Shown here: positions 59,801 to 64,000 of the stretch, one piece after another
How the letters are laid out: each line of letters opens with the position of its first letter
Position numbering within the stretch: position 1 is the stretch's first letter
DNA from: Tetrahymena thermophila SB210
Lineage: Eukaryota > Ciliophora > Oligohymenophorea > Hymenostomatida > Tetrahymenidae
Reading direction: 5' to 3'
NCBI RefSeq assembly: GCF_000189635.1
Contig: NW_002476554.1
Coordinates: forward strand, 587,493-651,492
Length of the DNA: 64,000 nucleotides
Notes under the pieces: generated by a model
The model's database searches: none
What the model was told of the DNA's origin: nothing
Seen by the model: the letters and a program-made list of their open reading frames with translations, nothing else
Translations under genes and position numbers: made by a program

Positions 59801-62800
59801 AATGGAAAGAAAATATATTTACAATTTAAAGTCTATGGGACTTTAGAAAACATTCTAACAAAGCAAATAGAATACAAAAATACTTACATCAATTCATTTG
59901 AATCAGAATTCATTATGCCTTGCAACAAAGACACAATTATAAAAATGGTAAATTTCAATAAATCATTTTCTTCAATTGTTAAAAAAAATAAAAAAATAAA
60001 TCAAAAAAAGATTTAAAAAAAAATATTTTTTTTAAGAATTAATTTCAAATTTTTAAAATGAACATAAAATAATATAATGTCATTTAACTTGAAATCATTT
60101 TAATTTTTTAAAAACAAAGTATTTTTGAATTTTGTTTAGCAAATAGATTATGCTAATGAATAGAAAATAAAATAAAAATATAATTGAATTTTAAAATTTT
60201 AATTCATCTTTTCATTGAAATTTTACAACTTAAAATTTTACTAAAAAAATAAATATTAAAATTAAAATTTACTTTATGATTTTTAAATTTAAATGTTTCT
60301 GAGATATTGATTTAATTACTTACTTTTTTATATAGATTTATTTATTTATTTAGCTAGTTTTTTGTTAGTTTAAGATTTTAACTTAATTTGTCAAAATATT
60401 ATAGAGAAAAGTTCCTCTTGTTGTTGAAGTTTGGGCGAAAAGCTATGAAAAGTAATAAGATGATCTATTGGGATTAATAAATTTAAATCTTAGTAAGATA
60501 TCTAATAGTGTTTTAAATAAAAATAATAACTTTAATGATAATTGGTGCTCTAGCGATAATAATAGTATGATGGTAATTGTGTCTAATGAAAATTAGGAGT
60601 TCGCATAGATTCCTTCTAAGAGAATCATTGGGCAAGTATTTACATAGCTAGTCTTTGGATCAGTAGGATAGATTACTAAATTTAAAGAAACATAAGCACA
60701 AAATGTAAATCATTAATCAATTCCGGTTAAAGATGTTGCTAGTTTTGAATAAAAATAAAGCATAAATATGAATTCCTAAAATGCACATTTCAATTAGCAA
60801 TTACAAAATACTAATTTAAATTAGTAAATACAAAATATGCACCTTTCAGATATTCCAGAAATATAAATTGTTGATTAATATCTATAGGAAAATATCCCAA
60901 ATCAATTTTAAGATGCAGATAAATAAGAATAAGCTAATTCTAATAAAATTCAATAAGCTTAGGCATAGAAAACAAATAAATAGAGCACAAATAATAAAAA
61001 CAAATTAAGTTTAAATCAGTATTTACCTGAGAATAACATGACACCATCCGAAATAATTTATTTAGAGACCTTTGAATGTTTAAGGGTTAATGACTTGAAG
61101 ATAAAAAACAGGATCAGGGAATTTGTCAACTCTTTAAGGCCTCCTTAGTATTTTATCAAATAGTTTGATTTATTTAACTTCCTCTCTAATCTTCCAATTA
61201 AGTGGCCATCACTTTAGAATTTAGTTTACTTTTGCAAATTTTTTGACTTTCAAAATGTTTCATATTACGAAAGTGAATTATTCACTAAATCTTATAGTGC
61301 ATATTTGCTCGTTGAAGAATAAATTAGGAGTTCTCTGACTTCTACCATTCAAGCATTCGTTGAGGTTCTACGCATAAACAGGATCACTATCATTGAATTC
61401 GAAAAAATTCTAAACAGCAACAGCAAATTTGGGTACACTACTAAAGAGGAATTACAAAACACATTTGCACAGCTAGCTCTTGCTGGATTAGATTAACAAC
61501 TTGTAGAAAATATACTTAAATATTTAACCAAAGGTATTTCTTAATCTTATAATTTAATTTTAACTACTTGAAATAGATAGTGTCATAATTTATGAATAAA
61601 ATTATTTTTTAAAAAGAAAAAGACCAGGAAGGAGGCAATTTGATTAATGTAGGGCAAATTGTGGATTACTTGAAATAATTAGAAACATATTCTAAGATTA
61701 GGAATCTTTACTAATATGATGAATAGCTTTTTAGGGATCAAATTATTTAAAATTTGAAATAAGAAATTGCTGTTAACAAAATTCAAATTGGAATTATTTC
61801 TGAAGAAAAGGTAAAGAAAATTTTCATTTTAATACAATTTATTAATATTTGAAACATTGTTTTAATTTTTTTATTATGAATAAATTTTAGACTTAGAACT
61901 GCTTGGAAATTGACATAAAACTATGCAAAGATCTATTTTAACAAGTTGGTATAGAAATGAGTTTCTGGGAATGCTTTACTGTTTTAAAGGAAATTTAGGA
62001 ACTGAATGGTTAGAATACAAATATGAACTACGCTTTAAAGGTTCCAGTCCTTTAGTTTAATTCTTACTTGTTAAGTTTAGAAAATGCTATTTTAGAATAG
62101 CAAAAGCTGCCTAACAATAGCATAAAAAGTAATGATAGCGAATTAAGAGATTTAAATATGCTACTCAACAAATCATTGATGAAAAATAAATAATAAGATA
62201 ACTAATAAAAAGATGGATTAAACAATTAATAGGAAGAAGTAAAAAAGGAACCAGAAAAGAGCGAAGAACATTTATTAAACTACTAATTTAAATTTAGTGT
62301 AGCTTCTATGACTGAGTTGAAAATAAGGGAAGATTAAGATGGAAAAATCGTTTATATCAGATATTTACTCCCTCTGGAAGATGAAAATTGGATTGATTCA
62401 GGTATCTTTGAGCTGAAATACAAAAAGGAAAATTATTATAGACTGGCTTTATTTGGTACTCATAAAATATTCATTAAGAATACAGAAAATATTTTGAATG
62501 TATTCAAAAGTAATGACATATAAATAGAGATAAGAGAATTGACAAATATAAACGAAATAGAAAATAAAAGCGCTTTGGATGATAATTTGATAGCTAAAAC
62601 ATAATTAACAATAGATAGCATGTTGGATTTATTTGAAGATGGGTCCAATAATTATGTCACAAGGACCACTATTTTAGCTCTTGAAAACTCTGAAAATATT
62701 CCTATTGGTAATATCAACTTTAAGATAGAGTTTAAGAAAGAAATTGTACAGCAAGGAACTCAAAAGTACTAAGAAATTGTCTTTGCAAAAGAACAACAAG

Positions 62801-63201
62801 TACAAAAACTACTTCCAAAACAAGGATTTTTAACAGTAAATGTGAGAGTTAGCAACATTGAAGAGTAATGCGTAGTCTAGTTTAAATTATTTAAAGATGA
62901 CACTTACCTTAATCACCTCTTCAAGCCTATATAATAGAACAATGCAATAGAAAATCAGCAATATTTCATCTCGATATCCAAGGAAGTTATTAAATACCTT
63001 GAGGAAGGAAGCGCTTTGGTAAGAATTCTTGATGAGAATGCTTAAATTTTAATTGCTGAATATGAGTTCAATTTAATCAATATTCTAGTCAACCAATAAA
63101 TACAAATCAGTGAATCAGTTTTAAATTTAATAAGCTAACAACCAATTGGCTTAGATATTCACTTAACATATGAGAAACAACAAAACTAAAAAATTCATTG
63201 A
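56866..63201 (+). CDS. Large multi-C2-domain protein, 1,698 residues, probably cytoskeletal or ciliary
   Basis: Eight exons (56866-56884, 56943-57300, 57514-58824, 59132-59315, 59351-59947, 60405-61533, 61623-61810, 61891-63201) join in frame and end in TGA; the first is only 19 nt. The N-terminal part looks like a C2 domain without the Ca-binding Asp set (VRIKKLNFLNVLHHEGDVRI ... LKLSVVDHNDLILGFVDIPF). Then come a Gln/Asn-rich linker and a coiled coil (about residues 420-510, QLQTQKLQLKEKELQEQKLE). More C2-like beta sandwiches follow (VSFQIYLKFSNLLILNNYIN; LVVEVWAKSYEKQQDDLLGL), a second Gln-rich linker, a helical EF-hand-like part (AFVEVLRINRITIIEFEKIL; VGQIVDYLKQLETYSKIRNL) and C-terminal C2-like strands. 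Repeated non-calcium C2 domains with coiled coil recall basal-body and ciliary proteins such as C2CD3, CEP120 or RPGRIP1L, but I cannot assign one. Confidence 0.75.
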
Positions 63202-64000
63202 TCTCAATTAAAAAGAGTTTACTTATTTATTCAATTTATTTATGAGTATATTTTTATGTAAATCTATCTTTCTATCTACAATATTTATAATATAAATTAC
63301 AATATAAAAACATAATAATAAAATGCATTTAAATTAGATTAATCTAAATTAAAACTATCATAAAAAAATTTATTCATTAAAATAATAAATTTAGATTATT
63401 TATTATTCTTTTAAAAAGCTAGCTAAATAAATATTAAATTAATATAAATTAAAACAATCATAGAAATAATGTTTATTAATAAAATATTATAAATAAATTT
63501 AGCTTATTTGTTATTTTTTTAAAAAGTTTAATAAATAATAACAATTATTTATTATTTTAATAAATAAATAAATAATTTAAAAATATTTTTTAAGATATTA
63601 AGAATTTTTATTAAATTAATAAATTAATGAATTTTTAAATTTGAATAAATATTTTTCTCTCTCTAATATTCATTTTATATTTAATTAGGTAATTTTATTT
63701 TTATATTATTTACCAATTAATTATTCTTTTTAATTTTATAATTTAAATGAATAAGCTAAATTTATTTTATTCTTTTTTTTCTTTCATTCTTTAGCAAAAA
63801 AGTTTCATAAGTATTTTCAAAACTATCATTTTATATTGATATGAATTGAAATTTTTAAAAGACTCAAATCAATTTTAAATTATTTTATTTTCTTTCTTTT
63901 TTTAGGTTTTGAAAAAAAATAATTAATTAATTATCAGATACATTAAAATAAAAATACTTTTTTCATGGTAAAAATAAATAATACCTATGTGAAAGATAAG
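63202..64000. other. Intergenic to window end
   Basis: Very AT-rich 3' flank of the multi-C2 gene. A phrase taaattagattaatctaaattaaaactatcata near 63,329 recurs in altered form near 63,435 (ttaaattaatataaattaaaacaatcata), a short direct repeat. No gene seen. Confidence 0.5.

Overview
The window is ciliate nuclear DNA, most likely from Tetrahymena or a close relative. It is very AT-rich. Every convincing gene reads through TAA and TAG, which sit where homologues have Gln, and ends in TGA. Introns are AT-rich GT...AG, mostly 45-500 nt. No telomere repeat, chromosome-breakage site, tRNA, rRNA, CRISPR array or virus-like element was recognised. All gene models were assembled by eye from reading frame, splice signals and family motifs; the exon lengths of most models sum to whole codons.

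Region 1 (1-25.5 kb) is a fast-evolving, duplicated, ciliate-specific region. On the minus strand it holds a decayed leucine-rich-repeat (LRR) gene (558-2452), an intact two-pass membrane protein gene (3047-5269), and a better preserved LRR gene (6564-8614). Next come two near-identical intact membrane protein genes (9263-12040 and 14939-17731), each with a 5'-truncated relative upstream (about 13.35-14.53 and 19.06-20.08 kb). Two segmental duplications explain the layout: about 60-2,860 is repeated at 6,066-9,036, and about 9,060-14,390 at 14,730-20,080. On the plus strand, 20363-25463 is an LRR gene in which each 30-residue repeat is one 90-nt exon flanked by phase-2 introns. Twelve such exon-intron units of about 360 bp lie in tandem, between a short first exon and a TGA-ended last exon.

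Region 2 (25.8-40.7 kb) is mostly conserved or single-copy genes: a probably mitochondrial helical-repeat protein (-), the signal recognition particle receptor alpha subunit (+), an SCY1-like pseudokinase (+), a possible beta-propeller protein (+), a small secreted protein (-) and triosephosphate isomerase (-).

Region 3 (41.8-46 kb) holds two tandem paralogues. Each has an N-terminal C2HC zinc-binding-like motif, a long Gln/Asn-rich coiled-coil-like middle and a C-terminal domain resembling R-S-E type ADP-ribosyltransferases. The second copy has Val where the first has the presumed catalytic Glu.

Region 4 (46.7-64 kb) has an importin alpha (-), a Skp1-like protein (+), an SLC35F6-like membrane transporter (-), a 3.9-kb gap and a 1,698-residue multi-C2 protein (+). 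The most interesting items are the one-repeat-per-exon LRR array and the tandem ADP-ribosyltransferase-like pair.
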